Source of the DNA: Komarekiella delphini-convector SJRDD-AB1
GTDB lineage: Bacteria > Cyanobacteriota > Cyanobacteriia > Cyanobacteriales > Nostocaceae
NCBI RefSeq assembly: GCF_014831675.1
Contig: NZ_VJXY01000002.1
Coordinates: forward strand, 1-64,000
Reading direction: 5' to 3'
DNA: 64,000 nt
Below are positions 50,959-62,341 of this stretch, piece by piece. The notes beneath the pieces are model-generated. The model made no database searches, was not told the origin of the DNA, and worked only from the letters and a program-made list of their open reading frames with translations. The stretch's first letter is position 1. Every line of letters begins with the position of its first letter. The translations under genes were made by a program, and so were the position numbers.

Positions 50959-53772
50959 ATGCTATTTAAGCCTACAATTCATAAAGTTTCCAAAGTCCCT
51001 GATCAAGTTCCACTACGAATTGTTTTAGTTGTTCCGTTCATGTTACAGATCTTTGCAGCAGTAGGACTGACTGGATACCTTTCTCTACGAAACGGGCAAA
51101 AAGCAGTAAATGAACTGGCGGCTAAGTTGCAGACTGAAGTAAGCCATCGCATCAATCAACACCTTGATAGCTATGCAGCAGCGACTCGTTATCTAACTCA
51201 AATTAATGGTGAACAATTCGACTTGGGATTGCTTAATCCACAAAATTCAGACCGTTTAGTTCAATTCTTATTTAAGCAAGTAAAAACCTATAATGTTGGC
51301 TATATTCTTTACGGATCTAAAACAGGAAACTTTATTGCTTCTGGATACTACCGTGAGTCCACAATTCCAGATCACGGCAATCCAGATATCAGTTTGGTGT
51401 TGCCCGATCGCTATGGCAATCCTGACCTGTACAACTATACAACTAATGCTCAGGGTAAGCCAATCAAACTATTTGAAATCACCAAAAGTTATCAATTTCA
51501 GAAGGAAGGCTGGTACGCCAAGGGCATTCAAACTGGTAAACCAGGATGGAGTGAAATTTATCAATGGGAAACTAATAACTATCCCTTGGCGATCGCCACT
51601 AGCCGACCTATTTACGACAAGCAAGGGAATCTCATCGGCAGTATTGGTGTAGAACAGCGCCTTTCACAAATCAGTGACTTTCTGCGTCAAATTCAAGTCA
51701 GCCAATCAAGTAAAGTTTTCATCCTAGAACGCACTGGCTTTTTGGTGGCTAGCTCCAGCGATGCTCCAGTGTTCTCAGTGGTTAATCAAAAACCACAGCG
51801 ATTACAGGGTACTCAAATCAAAGATACTTTAATTCAAGGGACATCTAACTATCTTATTGAGAACTTTGGTGATCTTAAAACCATTCAAACTAGCCAACAG
51901 CTAGAGTTTATGCTGAATGGACAGCGCCAGTTTGTCCAAGTTTCTCCCTGGCAAGACGAATGGGGACTAGATTGGTTAGTCGTCGTCGCCATGCCCGAAT
52001 CAGACTTCATGGGGCAAATCAATGCAAACACTCTTAACACCATTTACTTGTGTCTGAGTGCATTGGGACTGGCGACTGTTTTGGGCATCTACACCTCTCG
52101 CTGGATTGCTCGACCTATTTTACGATTGAGTCGAGCATCGGAAGCGATCGCCCAGGGAGAGTTAGATCAAGAAGTTGAAACCTCAAACGTGAAAGAACTA
52201 GGTGTGCTTGCCCAATCGTTCAACCGCATGGCACAGCAGTTACGAGATTCCTTCACCACTCTTGAAAAAACCAATCAACAACTTGAACTCCGGGTAGAAC
52301 AACGCACCGCAGAACTGAAATATGCCAAAGAAGCGGCAGATAATGCCAGTAAAGCCAAGAGCGAGTTCCTCGCCAATATGAGCCATGAGTTACGCACGCC
52401 TCTCAACGGCATTCTTGGTTACGCTCAAATTCTCCAGCGCTCAGAACTAATGACCGATAAGGGGCGCAAAGGTATTGATATCATTCACCAATGCGGCTCT
52501 CACCTGTTGATGCTAATCAACGATATTCTCGACCTCGCTAAAATTGAAGCACAGAAAATGGAATTAAATGCCAATGATCTCCATTTTCCGTCCTTTTTAC
52601 AAGCCATTGCCGAAATTTGCCGGATTCGTGCCGAGCAAAAAGGAATTAATTTCGTTTATCAACCGGATGCAGACTTGCCCACGGGCATTCGGGCTGATGA
52701 AAAGCGTCTACGCCAAGTGATCATTAACTTGCTAGGAAATGCCATAAAATTTACCGATCAAGGTAGTGTCACGTTTAAGGTAGAAACGATTAGAAGTTCT
52801 CAGTTAGAAAAAACAACTCAAAACTTTTACAAAATCCGCTTCCAGATTCAGGACACTGGCGTTGGCATGAAACCAGAGCAGTTAGAGAAAATCTTTCTGC
52901 CATTTGAACAAGTAGGAAATGCTAAAACACAAGCAGAAGGAACTGGTCTAGGCTTGGCAATTAGTCAAAGAATTGCTTTACTTATGGGCAGTACATTAGA
53001 GGTGCAGAGCGAACTAGGTCAAGGCAGCACGTTTTGGTTTGATGTGGAATTACCCGAAGCTCAAGACTGGGCAACTTCCTCTAGAGTTGTTCACCAGGGC
53101 ACGATCATCGGTTATCAAGGAGCAATGCGTAAAGTGCTGGTAATCGATGACCGATGGGAAAACCGCTCTGTTTTAAACAGTTTGCTAGAACCGATCGGCT
53201 TTGAGGTGGTTGAAGCTATCAATGGTCAGGAAGGGTTAGATAAAGCTGTTAGAGTGAATCCTGACCTAATCATCACTGATCTAGTTATGCCGATCATGGA
53301 TGGCTTTGAGATGCTCAGACATCTGCGTCAGTTATCTCAGTTCAAAGATACGGCTGTGATTGCTTCTTCTGCTAGTGTGTTTGAAGTGGATCAGTTTAAA
53401 AGTGTGGATGCAGGTGCGAATGAATTCTTACCAAAACCGATTGAGGCTGAGAGCCTACTTCAGTTGATTCAACGTTACCTCAAATTAGAGTGGATTTATA
53501 ACAACACAACTCAATACATAGCTACAAAAGCTAACATTAATAAACTAAATCCAGAAACTATCACAGCACCTCCAATAGAAATTTTGCAACACCTAAATCA
53601 ATTGGTTGAAATGGGAAATTTGGATGAACTTGTAGAGATAGTCGAAAAACTGGCTCAGGAAAATACTCAACTAATTCCTTTTGCTCAAAAAATCTCAGAA
53701 TTTGCTGAAAACTGTGAGCTTAATGCACTCATAATCTTCATGAAACAATTCATTATGAATTATGAATTATGA
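50959..53772 (+). CDS. hybrid histidine kinase with Cache sensor, HAMP, HisKA and receiver
   Basis: The 937-aa protein has, in order: TM (about 22-40); a large extracytoplasmic double-Cache-like domain (about 50-345); TM (about 350-375); HAMP (ILRLSRASEAIAQGELD); coiled coil; HisKA with FLANMSHELRTPLNG; HATPase with NLLGNAIKF and GTGLGLAISQ; receiver with DLVMPIMDG; and a C-terminal helical HPt-like tail lacking an obvious phospho-His motif. The ligand is likely a small organic molecule. The stop codon lies in a GAATTAT array, so the last residues MNYEL are repeat-encoded. Confidence 0.85.
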   Translation: MLFKPTIHKVSKVPDQVPLRIVLVVPFMLQIFAAVGLTGYLSLRNGQKAVNELAAKLQTEVSHRINQHLDSYAAATRYLTQINGEQFDLGLLNPQNSDRLVQFLFKQVKTYNVGYILYGSKTGNFIASGYYRESTIPDHGNPDISLVLPDRYGNPDLYNYTTNAQGKPIKLFEITKSYQFQKEGWYAKGIQTGKPGWSEIYQWETNNYPLAIATSRPIYDKQGNLIGSIGVEQRLSQISDFLRQIQVSQSSKVFILERTGFLVASSSDAPVFSVVNQKPQRLQGTQIKDTLIQGTSNYLIENFGDLKTIQTSQQLEFMLNGQRQFVQVSPWQDEWGLDWLVVVAMPESDFMGQINANTLNTIYLCLSALGLATVLGIYTSRWIARPILRLSRASEAIAQGELDQEVETSNVKELGVLAQSFNRMAQQLRDSFTTLEKTNQQLELRVEQRTAELKYAKEAADNASKAKSEFLANMSHELRTPLNGILGYAQILQRSELMTDKGRKGIDIIHQCGSHLLMLINDILDLAKIEAQKMELNANDLHFPSFLQAIAEICRIRAEQKGINFVYQPDADLPTGIRADEKRLRQVIINLLGNAIKFTDQGSVTFKVETIRSSQLEKTTQNFYKIRFQIQDTGVGMKPEQLEKIFLPFEQVGNAKTQAEGTGLGLAISQRIALLMGSTLEVQSELGQGSTFWFDVELPEAQDWATSSRVVHQGTIIGYQGAMRKVLVIDDRWENRSVLNSLLEPIGFEVVEAINGQEGLDKAVRVNPDLIITDLVMPIMDGFEMLRHLRQLSQFKDTAVIASSASVFEVDQFKSVDAGANEFLPKPIEAESLLQLIQRYLKLEWIYNNTTQYIATKANINKLNPETITAPPIEILQHLNQLVEMGNLDELVEIVEKLAQENTQLIPFAQKISEFAENCELNALIIFMKQFIMNYEL

Positions 53773-53804
53773 ATTATGAATTATGAATTACAAATTACGA
53801 ATTA
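53752..53804. repeat. GAATTAT/GAATTAC heptamer array
   Basis: Six to seven heptamers span the 3' end of the hybrid kinase gene and stop 11 bases before the next gene. They are related to the array at 577. Confidence 0.85.
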
Positions 53805-53815
53805 TTTTATAGGCT

Positions 53816-55120
53816 ATGGATAACTCAACGACCGGATTTATTTTAATCGTAGATGACAATTCAACAAATCTGTCTGTGCTGTCTCAAGCACTCAAACAGG
53901 TGGGGCTGAAAGTTCGGATGGCGATGGATGGAGTCAGTGCCATCAAAATTGCTCAGCAGCAATCTCCTGAATTGATTTTGTTGGATGTGCAAATGCCGGG
54001 AATCGACGGTTTTGAAACTTGTATCCGCTTAAAAGCAAATCCATCAACTCAAACCATTCCAATTATTTTTACAACGGCCCTGGCAGATACAGATAACAAA
54101 GTCAAGGGCCTATCATTAGGTGCAGTGGATTATATCACCAAACCTTTTGAAGAACAGGAAGTTCTTGCTAGGGTAAAAGTTCACTTACAACTACGGTATC
54201 TGACTAAAACTTTAGAGGAGAAGAATACACAATTACAGCAGGGAAATGAAATTCTTGAACAGCGCGTGAGTGAGCGAACTGCTGAATTGTCTCAAGCCTT
54301 GCAGGATTTACAGCGATCGCATCTGCATCTGGTTCAAAGCGAGAAGATGTCAGCCTTGGGACAACTGGTTGCGGGTATCGCTCATGAACTCAATAATCCG
54401 ATTGGATGTCTTGTGAGCAACCTGTCGCCAGCGTTTGAGTATGTGTCTTATTTAACGCAAATAATTGAGTTTTATCAACAGTCTTATCCTGAAGCAGCAC
54501 TGAAGTTAGAGCAAACACTAACAGAAGTTGATATTGAGTTTGTACTACAAGATTTGGCAAAACTGCTGAATTCCATGAAATTGAGTACAGAGCGAATTAA
54601 AGAGATCTCGATTTCTCTGCGAAATTTCTCACGTTCTGATGCCACAGCGAAAGTGCGCTTCTGTGTACATGATGGATTGGAAAGTACACTAACCATTTTG
54701 GGATATCGCTTGAAAGCTGTGGGAAATCGTCCTGCAATTGAAGTGATTAAGGACTACGGGGAGCTACCTAACGTAGAGTGTTATCCAGGACTACTGAACC
54801 AGGTGTTTATGAATATTCTTGCGAATGCGATCGATGCTTTAGAAGAAACTTTACCCGTCACTCCTCAAATTCGGATTCAAACAACCGTGATTGATCAGTA
54901 TGTTGTAATTCGGATTATAGATAACGGTTTTGGTATGTTGCCAGAAGTTCAGCAGAAAATGTTTGATTACCTTTTTACAACCAAAGCGGTTGGTAAGGGT
55001 ACAGGAATGGGATTATCGATTTCTCGTCAAATTGTGGAAGAGAAACACGGGGGCCGACTCAATTTCATATCTCAAGCAGGTCAAGGAACTGAATTTGCGA
55101 TCGCCTTGCCAATTCGCTAA
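53816..55120 (+). CDS. receiver-histidine kinase protein
   Basis: The 434-aa protein has an N-terminal receiver (LIVDDNSTNLSV, LLDVQMPGIDGF, YITKPFEE), a coiled coil (about 130-165), a HisKA-like dimerisation region (LVAGIAHELNNPIGC, of the type with HELNNP), and HATPase (NILANAIDAL, IDNGFGM, GTGMGLSISRQIV). It has no membrane segment. Directly downstream of the Cache kinase, it is the probable second component of a phosphorelay. Confidence 0.85.
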   Translation: MDNSTTGFILIVDDNSTNLSVLSQALKQVGLKVRMAMDGVSAIKIAQQQSPELILLDVQMPGIDGFETCIRLKANPSTQTIPIIFTTALADTDNKVKGLSLGAVDYITKPFEEQEVLARVKVHLQLRYLTKTLEEKNTQLQQGNEILEQRVSERTAELSQALQDLQRSHLHLVQSEKMSALGQLVAGIAHELNNPIGCLVSNLSPAFEYVSYLTQIIEFYQQSYPEAALKLEQTLTEVDIEFVLQDLAKLLNSMKLSTERIKEISISLRNFSRSDATAKVRFCVHDGLESTLTILGYRLKAVGNRPAIEVIKDYGELPNVECYPGLLNQVFMNILANAIDALEETLPVTPQIRIQTTVIDQYVVIRIIDNGFGMLPEVQQKMFDYLFTTKAVGKGTGMGLSISRQIVEEKHGGRLNFISQAGQGTEFAIALPIR

Positions 55121-55177
55121 GACCTGCTCTTGCTATTAGTGCTTTTTTACTACTCAATCTACCTGAACTGGGGTAAT

Positions 55178-55582
55178 TCAGCTAGATAATAGTGTATCTT
55201 CCGTCACCAAACTTGACCTGCGGAAATAGGAAGCAGAATTTAGCCCCATCGTTTTGCAATATTCAGCACATCTGCGGCAAATAGCGGCACAAAACATCAT
55301 CGTTGCATCGCTACCCATATTTTCGCAAGCTATTGCAGTGCGATCGCAGATCTCGGCGCACAAACTACAGGTGTTTCCCATAAATTCAGAACCGTCATTA
55401 ATCATATTGACGCAGATCATGCACATTTCGGCACAGTCGCGCATCATAGACATCATAGTCATATCTGAATATTTCCCTCCCTGACTCTTGCAGTATTTGA
55501 GGGTATCAATGCAAATAGTTTGACATTCGATACATGTTTGTTTACAAGCTTGCATTTCGGTAAGTATAGATTCAGTCATCAT
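55178..55582 (-). CDS. Cys-rich four-helix-bundle copper-binding protein, paralogue 2
   Basis: The 134-aa protein has CKQTCIECQTICIDTLKYC, DCAEMCMICVNMI, CSLCAEICDRTAIAC and CAAICRRCAEYC, plus a Met-rich stretch (YSDMTMMSMMRD). It resembles the protein at 39781 but has a divergent C-terminal tail (FRRSSLVTEDTLLSS). It has no TTTCAT-N5-TTTCAT site upstream, so regulation may differ from the cop locus. Copper storage role inferred from family. Confidence 0.85.
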   Translation of the reverse strand: MMTESILTEMQACKQTCIECQTICIDTLKYCKSQGGKYSDMTMMSMMRDCAEMCMICVNMINDGSEFMGNTCSLCAEICDRTAIACENMGSDATMMFCAAICRRCAEYCKTMGLNSASYFRRSSLVTEDTLLSS

Positions 55583-56079
55583 AAGAGTAACTTCCTTATT
55601 TTTACAGTTCGGTAGAATAGCGAACTAAATATTAAGCTAAAACTTTATTTTGGAGAAATCAATAGCTACTAGAATTTTGGCTATTTCAAGATCACTAAAC
55701 CGATCTACTTAATGTAAATTCAGTTACTTTGAGGAATTTTGAGCAAGGTCTAATTAGCTAAAAGCCTTGTTAATCAAAGTTTCAAAAGACTCTATTGATG
55801 ATGGATAGTTACTTTTTGGAAGTAAATCCTATATCAGGTTCAGGAATTGAGATGTTAAGTTAACTTCGTTTTATATCTCTTAGAAGAACACTTATGTCCG
55901 ATTCCATAATTCATGAAACTCTTATTTAATAATCTTTTTAGACATTTTCACTCTTTATTCAAAAAATGCTATGAGTATATTTTCTTATTATTAAGGAATA
56001 TCAAAATCTCATGACTTAATTAAAGTATATTTCATCATGCAGTGGTAACTTTGGGAGCCTGAAAAAGATTTCAACCTGT
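55583..56079. other. 497-bp AT-rich spacer
   Basis: No reading frame, RNA or strong hairpin is recognised between the copper protein gene and the S4 remnant. It contains the copper protein promoter. Confidence 0.5.
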
Positions 56080-56277
56080 TTAAGCTAAATTGACCTCAAA
56101 AGTCTGTCCTTCCACTGTAACTTGATCACCTGGTACTAGTCGCCGCCCTCGTCGGGTTTCAAGCATACCGTTTACTTGGACATCGCCACCTTGAATCATT
56201 AGCTTGACTTACCCTCCAGTTGGCACTATACCCATCAACTTTAAAAACTGATTTAACTTAATTGTGTTGTCTTTAAT
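56080..56277 (-). pseudogene. S4 RNA-binding-domain protein, interrupted by a stop codon
   Basis: On the minus strand the frame reads IKLNQFLKLMGIVPTGG, then a TAA (56211-56209), then KLMIQGGDVQVNGMLETRRG and LVPGDQVTVEGQTFEVN. This is a complete small S4 domain. The TAA stands where relatives have CAA (Gln), so a single C-to-T change gives the stop. No ATG begins the frame: the 5' end abuts a MITE-like element at 56278. Both defects suggest a dead gene. Confidence 0.75.
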
Positions 56278-56558
56278 AGAACTTACGCACTGAATCTTGA
56301 AACCTAGATCCCCCCTAGCCCACGCCAGTCGCTCATGGGGAGTCACCCCCTTGCGGAGGTTCCCGACGCTCGTTCGCGCAGCGTGTCGCAGACAAGACTC
56401 GCGCTTCGCTGCGCTATCCGTTGTGGGGAGTGGCGTGGAAACCCCCTTGGCGCTAGCCTCTCCCTTTGAAAGAAGACCGCGCTGGCTCCCCTTCAAAAGG
56501 GGGGAACTTCTAAAGCCCCCTTTTGAAGGGGGTTGGGGGATCTGAGTGCGTAAGTCCT
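56278..56558. mobile_element. MITE-like element, about 281 bp
   Basis: Terminal inverted repeats of about 16 bp, AGAACTTACGCACTGA at the left and its inverse AGGACTTACGCACTCA at the right, match at 14 of 16 positions. The interior is GC-rich with secondary palindromes (CCCCTTCAAAAGGGG). There is no transposase frame, so it depends on a transposase in trans. A target-site duplication is not clear. Confidence 0.65.
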
Positions 56559-56756
56559 GTTTAAATTCAAAAAACTGTTATCAGAGGCTAAAAAAGGTAA
56601 GTTAGACCAAGCCACAGATGAACACGGATGAATACTGATATTTATCTATGTTCATCTATGGTTCGATTTAATGTATCTCGACTTATGCAAGAAATCTAAT
56701 TTAAATGCGTAACAGCTTAGCACTGCGACTTTTGATTGACTGCTAATATCAAACTC

Positions 56757-57425
56757 CTATCCTGATGCACTTTCTAAGGCAGCTGCCACTACTCGAAAAT
56801 GTTCATCCTGCTGAAGTTGGGCCATTAAATACCTGGCTTGGGGGTGTTGACAGCCGTGGAGAGCGATCGCTGTTTGCCATCGGTTTCGCCAGTATGAATC
56901 TTCTGCAAACTCTGTTAACAGGGCTAAGGCTTGATTCTGCAAAGATGTCTTTAACACTTGACCAAGAGCAAGAATACCTGCTTCTTTAACCGTTTGTGTA
57001 TCATCTTTCAGGGATTCTACCGCAACAGCAAATAAAACCTCATAATGCTCGGTTTCCATCAGCAGAGAAATCACTGTTTGGCGAACTAACCAATTGTCAG
57101 ACCGCTCAAATAGCTGTTGGAGCAAGGGAATCGCCACATCACCAAATTCAAAAAGAGAATTTGCCGCTTCCGCTAGCACGTTACCATCTTGGTTATGCTC
57201 TAGAATCTGTAGCAACGCTTGAAATGAAGCCTCAGTTTGATGGTTGCCCAAACCCATTACAGCAAGGCGACAAAGCGCAACATCTTTTTCATTAGCAAGC
57301 TTCTGGAGTATGGGGACAGCCACTTCAGATGGAAACTCTGCCAGTTCATCTAAGGCGGCTTTGCGCTGATTAAGTGCTTTTGCGCGTAGGTTCAACTCAA
57401 TTTGCTCGATCCGATTTTGATTCAT
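56757..57425 (-). CDS. HEAT-repeat protein
   Basis: The 222-aa protein has about five helical HEAT-like repeats (LPxLxxL, e.g. VAVPILQKLANEKDVALCRL, AIPLLQQLFERSDNWLVRQT). Related cyanobacterial HEAT proteins include phycobilin lyases and scaffold factors, but no chromophore-binding Cys set is evident. It is most likely an interaction scaffold. Single gene on its strand, divergent from pgm. Confidence 0.75.
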   Translation of the reverse strand: MNQNRIEQIELNLRAKALNQRKAALDELAEFPSEVAVPILQKLANEKDVALCRLAVMGLGNHQTEASFQALLQILEHNQDGNVLAEAANSLFEFGDVAIPLLQQLFERSDNWLVRQTVISLLMETEHYEVLFAVAVESLKDDTQTVKEAGILALGQVLKTSLQNQALALLTEFAEDSYWRNRWQTAIALHGCQHPQARYLMAQLQQDEHFRVVAAALESASG

Positions 57426-57586
57426 TCAGTTAAGTTGGGTATTCAGTCTGATAGTGGTCATACCTTTGAGTGTTGCGATCGCGCGAAACACTCCAGGGAC
57501 ATAGAGGAAACGCAAAGGTTTAATGCGGGGCAATTTTTTTCGCTACGAACTTATGCAAAGCTGGATAGTGAAAAAGGCTTTGTTAA

Positions 57587-59233
<1,647 letters not shown>

Positions 59234-59259
59234 AATACCTATTCACTAACTTCAGAAAC

Positions 59260-59309
59260 CGGGTTTCTAGGAAGATTGAAATTTTGTTACTCCAACCTCT
59301 AGAAACCCG
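59260..59309. terminator. hairpin between convergent pgm and SDR genes
   Basis: CGGGTTTCTAG (59260-59270) pairs perfectly with CTAGAAACCCG (59299-59309) across a 28-base loop. It may terminate both genes. A T-tract is not clear. Confidence 0.5.
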
Positions 59310-59350
59310 TTAAACAACTTCCAACACCACCCAGACTTAATATTACTTTG

Positions 59351-60145
59351 TCACAGGCTAGCGACCGAGCCACCATCTACCCGGTAGTTAGAACCAACTA
59401 CGAAGCTCGACTGTTCTGAACATAAGAACGCAATCACAGCCGCCACTTCTTCGGGTTTACCACGTCGTTTAAGTTCAATGTGAGGGCGCTGTTCATCAAG
59501 AAAAGTAGCGATCGCCTCATCAAAATTAATGCCTAGCTGTTGCGATCGTTTTTTCATCATGGCGTCAGTCATGGGGCTAGCAATATAGGCAGGGGAAACT
59601 GTATTCACCAGCACACCATCTTTTGCATAAGCTTTGGAAAGGTTTTTGGCAAGGTTGAGCACTGCCGCCTTGCAGGCGCAGTAGGGCACTTCTTCTGGAT
59701 AAGGCTGTACGGCGTCTTCTGAACTGATCAAAACCACGCGTCCCCAACCAGCCTCGCGCATTAATGGAATGAAGGCGCGACAGATGCGTACCGCCGCCAT
59801 CAAGTCTACCTCGATGGTTTCATACCAGTCTTCATCACTAAGCTCAAGAAAATCTGCTGTAGCACCCGTGATTCCTGCCGCATTAACGAGAATGTGAACT
59901 TTCTGGAAGCGCTCAATAATTTGACGTTTAGCGGCTTCCACTTCTTCGAGCTTGGTAAGATCTGCTTGAACTGCAAAGACTTCTCCAAAGCCAATCTCCT
60001 TAGCTGCTTGTTCAAGCGCTTCAGAAGTTTTGTCTATAATTGCAACTTCTGCACCTTCACGAACAAGTAGTTGGGCTGTTGCCTTGCCTATACCAGAATC
60101 GCCTCCAGTAATCACAGCAACTTTACCACTGAAACCAAGATCCAT
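59351..60145 (-). CDS. short-chain dehydrogenase/reductase
   Basis: The 264-aa protein has the cofactor motif TGGDSGIGKATAQ, NAAG, the catalytic Ser (VVLISSED) and YCACKAA (YxxxK). The C-terminal GSNYRVDGGSVASL is typical. Asp/Lys after the second strand (AIIDKTSE) suggests NAD(H) preference. Substrate not determinable; no operon partner. Confidence 0.9.
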   Translation of the reverse strand: MDLGFSGKVAVITGGDSGIGKATAQLLVREGAEVAIIDKTSEALEQAAKEIGFGEVFAVQADLTKLEEVEAAKRQIIERFQKVHILVNAAGITGATADFLELSDEDWYETIEVDLMAAVRICRAFIPLMREAGWGRVVLISSEDAVQPYPEEVPYCACKAAVLNLAKNLSKAYAKDGVLVNTVSPAYIASPMTDAMMKKRSQQLGINFDEAIATFLDEQRPHIELKRRGKPEEVAAVIAFLCSEQSSFVVGSNYRVDGGSVASL

Positions 60146-60892
60146 ATCCTATTTTTTCCTATGATTGGTAATAATTTTTTCAAAGCAATTAATGTAATCT
60201 AAAGAATGAAAAATATCTAGATATTTTTGCTTTGACGCTTTACTTTATTTCAATAGTTATAAATATACAACGAATTGACGGTATATTTATGAGATTATAA
60301 ATTCAGCCTTTAGACATAGACAAATTTTGCAAGCAAACATTTTACTTAAATTTAAAACTGAGAATGCTGTTTTAGTGTTTTTCTAGCAATATTGGCTCCT
60401 TGTTGATAGGCTAGTTACCTGGGCTGTTGACAGTAGCAAATTGTCCTTTATAGCCCAATATGCTTGGGGTGAGGATAATTGTAGTAGCACGTCTAGCCTA
60501 ACTTTTTTGATAAGAAAATGGTTATCATTTTAGATTAGAAAATTAAGATTTTGCGGATTTGATCAATTTAGTATTTTAGAATAGACGCGCTAATAGGTTG
60601 TGTTTCTCAACTCAATTTTTTGTTTAGTTTATATTGTATCTACGATTTATATCTTACTAGAGGACGATAAAAAAGTATGTTGGCATTGATAGCATACTTT
60701 CTAAATACGTGGTTTCCTTGACTAGGATATTAATTTAATCTCTAGCTAAAATCAGCGATTGCATGATTTAGATTGGATGCAAGATTTACAATTCTACAGC
60801 ATAGAAAATTTTTCATGCTTTTAGTAGCTAAAAAGTCAGCGTTAGCTTTGTTTTTACTAGAAACATAAACATCATTACTAGGACTATTCAGA
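60146..60892. other. 747-bp AT-rich spacer
   Basis: It separates two divergent oxidoreductase genes. A weak dyad, GATAA-N8-TTATC, at 60509-60526 resembles a Fur-like site but is far from both starts. Nothing else is recognised. Confidence 0.45.
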
Positions 60893-62122
60893 ATGAAAGC
60901 AGTAGTTTTTCATGGAATTGGAGATATTCGGTTAGATAATGTCCCAGAACCTAAAATCAAGCAGTCAACAGATGCGATTATTCGACTAACATCCAGTGCC
61001 ATTTGTGGTACGGATTTGCATATGATTCGGGGTACATTTACAGGCATGAAGCCTGGAACAATTTTAGGACATGAAGGCGTTGGTATTGTTGAAGAAATTG
61101 GCTCCAATGTCCGAAATCTGAGAGTAGGCGATCGCGTTGTCGTTCCCTCTACAATCGCCTGCGGCTACTGTTCTTACTGCCGTACAGGGTATCATGCACA
61201 ATGCGATAACGCCAATCCCCACGGACACAACGCCGGAACAGCTTTTTTCGGCGGCCCAGAGGAATCTGGCCCTTTTGATGGATTACAAGCAGAATACGCC
61301 CGGATTCCTTATGCCAATGTGGGCTTAGTTAAGCTGCCAAAAGAGGTTACAGACGACCAAGCGATTCTGCTCTCAGATATTTTCCCAACTGCCTATTTTG
61401 GAGCCGACATTGCAGAGATTAAACCAGGAGACACGGTAGCCATCTTTGGCTGTGGCCCAGTTGGACAGTTTGCAATTGTCAGTGCCAGACTATTTGGTGC
61501 AGGACGCATCATTGCAGTGGATACAATTCCTTCACGCTTGGAAATGGCACGGGAATTAGGTGCAGAAGTCATCGACTACAATGCCGAAGACCCAATTGAG
61601 GCGATCCGCGAACTCACTGGGGGAATTGGCGTTGATCGGGTGATTGAAGCAGTCGGCGTAGATGCTAATGCTCCTGACAGTGGCCCGGCAGCCGAAACAA
61701 CACGAACGAAGGCGCAACAGTTCCAGCAGCAGTTACAGCAGATTGCTCCTGAAACTAATCCTCAAAACGGCAATTGGCATCCAGGTAATGCTCCTTCTCA
61801 AGCCTTAGAGTGGGGAGTTCAGGCGTTAGCCAAAGCCGGCACGCTTTCAATTATTGGTGTTTATCCACCAACTCACAATTTTTTCCCCATCGGCATGGCG
61901 ATGAACAAAAATCTGACGATCAACATGGGTAATTGTAATCACCGCAAGTATATTCCGACATTGGTGGATCTGGTTCGTAATGGCACAGTAGATCCGACAA
62001 AGGTCTTGACCCAGGTCGAACCGCTGATGTCCGTTATAGATGCATACAAAGCATTTGACCGACGACAACCAGGTTGGGTGAAGGTGGAGTTAGTGCCGGG
62101 AGCAGTCTTGGCTAATCAGTAA
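60893..62122 (+). CDS. zinc-dependent alcohol dehydrogenase (MDR)
   Basis: The 409-aa protein has catalytic zinc ligands in AICGTDLH and GHEGVG, a structural zinc lobe (ACGYCSYCRTGYHAQC), and Rossmann GCGPVGQFAIVSARLFGA. An insertion of about 40 residues (ETTRTKAQQFQQQLQQIAPE) is typical of formaldehyde/glutathione-independent types. It may oxidise formaldehyde or a short-chain alcohol. The stop TAA is the first triplet after CAG in a CAGTAAA array. Confidence 0.9.
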   Translation: MKAVVFHGIGDIRLDNVPEPKIKQSTDAIIRLTSSAICGTDLHMIRGTFTGMKPGTILGHEGVGIVEEIGSNVRNLRVGDRVVVPSTIACGYCSYCRTGYHAQCDNANPHGHNAGTAFFGGPEESGPFDGLQAEYARIPYANVGLVKLPKEVTDDQAILLSDIFPTAYFGADIAEIKPGDTVAIFGCGPVGQFAIVSARLFGAGRIIAVDTIPSRLEMARELGAEVIDYNAEDPIEAIRELTGGIGVDRVIEAVGVDANAPDSGPAAETTRTKAQQFQQQLQQIAPETNPQNGNWHPGNAPSQALEWGVQALAKAGTLSIIGVYPPTHNFFPIGMAMNKNLTINMGNCNHRKYIPTLVDLVRNGTVDPTKVLTQVEPLMSVIDAYKAFDRRQPGWVKVELVPGAVLANQ

Positions 62123-62292
62123 ACAGTTAACAGTAAACAGTTAACAGTTAACAGGTGGGGGATTTAAGCCTGCTAGATGGCGTCTGCTACTAATCGGCTT
62201 TGGGTTATTAGTTTTCAGTTGGAAGTGATCGCCGATACAGGGATTTCCCTTAAACCCAATTATGTTTACTGTTAACTGTTTACCGTTTACTG
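62117..62292. repeat. inverted-array repeat cassette, copy B
   Basis: CAGTAAACAGTTAA arrays (62117-62153) and inverted GTTTACTG arrays (62264-62292) flank a core that matches copy A (21960), e.g. CTAATCGGCTTTGGGTTATT. The ADH stop codon lies in the left array. Confidence 0.85.
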
Positions 62293-62341
62293 AAGTAAGG
62301 CCCGATTAATTTGGTGAGTATGGGTAAGGCGATCGCCATCA

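Noticed and set aside
60509-60526. Fur-like dyad GATAA-N8-TTATC
   Set aside because: It matches only part of the Fur consensus, lies about 370 bases from the nearest start, and neither flanking gene is an iron gene.
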